Below the pieces are notes generated by a model. It was not told the DNA's origin. It worked only from the letters and a program-made list of their open reading frames with translations, and made no database searches. This document shows positions 12,095 to 12,221 of a stretch of 12,221 bases of DNA, piece by piece. Location: assembly GCA_040756085.1 (NCBI GenBank), contig JBFMAE010000164.1:1-12221 (forward strand), read 5' to 3'. A program made the translations under genes and the position numbers. Source of the stretch: JBFMAE01 sp040756085. GTDB lineage: Bacteria; Desulfobacterota; BSN033; UBA1163. The first letter of the stretch is position 1. Each line of letters begins with the position of its first letter.

Positions 12095-12221
12095 GTCGAG
12101 GTAGGAACGACCCTTACGGGTCGCCCCCCTCACAGATCCGAGCGTGCGGAATTACCGCACTCGGCTCTTGCCTTAGGTCCTAACGCACAGCCGTATGGCT
12201 GGATAGGGATGACAGATATGA
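12095..12221 (-). mobile_element. Group II intron, 3' portion (domains V and VI), truncated by the window edge
   Basis: Read on the minus strand, 12167-12135 is a 33-base domain V: GAGCCGAGTGCGG pairs with CCGCACGCTCGG-ATC, including the AGC triad (12166-12164), the U-G pair and the two-base AC bulge at the expected place. The loop is TAATT rather than a GNRA tetraloop. Domain VI follows: CGACCC-GTAA-GGGTCG (12120-12105) then TTCCTACCTCGAC, with the likely branch-point A in CCTAC and the intron 3' end at about 12095. A short stem AGCC-GTAT-GGCT (12189-12200) lies on the other side. The intron body and any reverse transcriptase gene lie beyond the right edge. The intron is antisense to the vor genes. 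The end is placed from the usual spacing of 7-8 bases from the branch A to the 3' splice site and could be off by a base or two. Confidence 0.82.

Overview
The window looks like a chromosomal segment of an anaerobic bacterium. The support is indirect: an iron-sulfur old-yellow-enzyme reductase, several stand-alone or subunit ferredoxins, and two sets of 2-oxoacid:ferredoxin oxidoreductase subunits, all typical of strict anaerobes. The gene style, VorD-VorB order and palindromic intergenic repeats suggest a Desulfobacterota (deltaproteobacterial) lineage, but no taxonomic marker is present and this is inference.

Layout. (1) 2-1955: a 5'-truncated MltD-type lytic transglycosylase with three LysM repeats, meeting a convergent GNAT acetyltransferase with overlapping 3' ends. 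(2) 1956-5287: a control region with two sigma70-like promoters, then an OYE/dienoyl-CoA-reductase-type flavoenzyme (663 aa), a 2x[4Fe-4S] ferredoxin and a VOC (methylmalonyl-CoA-epimerase-like) protein, closed by a Rho-independent terminator. (3) 5324-6913: an apparently single-gene unit for a TrpB2-type tryptophan synthase beta homologue, with a promoter, a tiny MKYYRI reading frame, a small hairpin over its ribosome site and a perfect terminator. (4) 6968-12056: three stacked hairpins, then a 90-aa Cys-rich protein, a class I aminotransferase, a divergent IorA-like protein, an IorB-like gamma subunit, a VorD-like ferredoxin and VorB. (5) 12095-12221: domains V and VI of a group II intron on the minus strand, placed where the remaining vor subunit genes would be expected.

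How the genes may work together (inference). The aminotransferase would make 2-oxoacids from amino acids. The Ior/Vor subunits would decarboxylate 2-oxoacids oxidatively to acyl-CoA while reducing ferredoxin. The OYE, ferredoxin and VOC genes fit reduction or rearrangement of an unsaturated or branched acyl-CoA. TrpB2, placed beside aminotransferase and indolepyruvate-oxidoreductase-like genes and away from other trp genes, suggests an aromatic amino acid theme.

The most unusual points are: an IorA homologue that has lost the usual second half of the thiamine-diphosphate/Mg motif and the ferredoxin tail; an OYE with Gln where FadH-type enzymes have a catalytic His; a VOC protein lacking the usual metal-binding His pair; a possible CsrA-type hairpin over a ribosome site; and a repeated 21-base hairpin core, one copy of which abuts the intron end.
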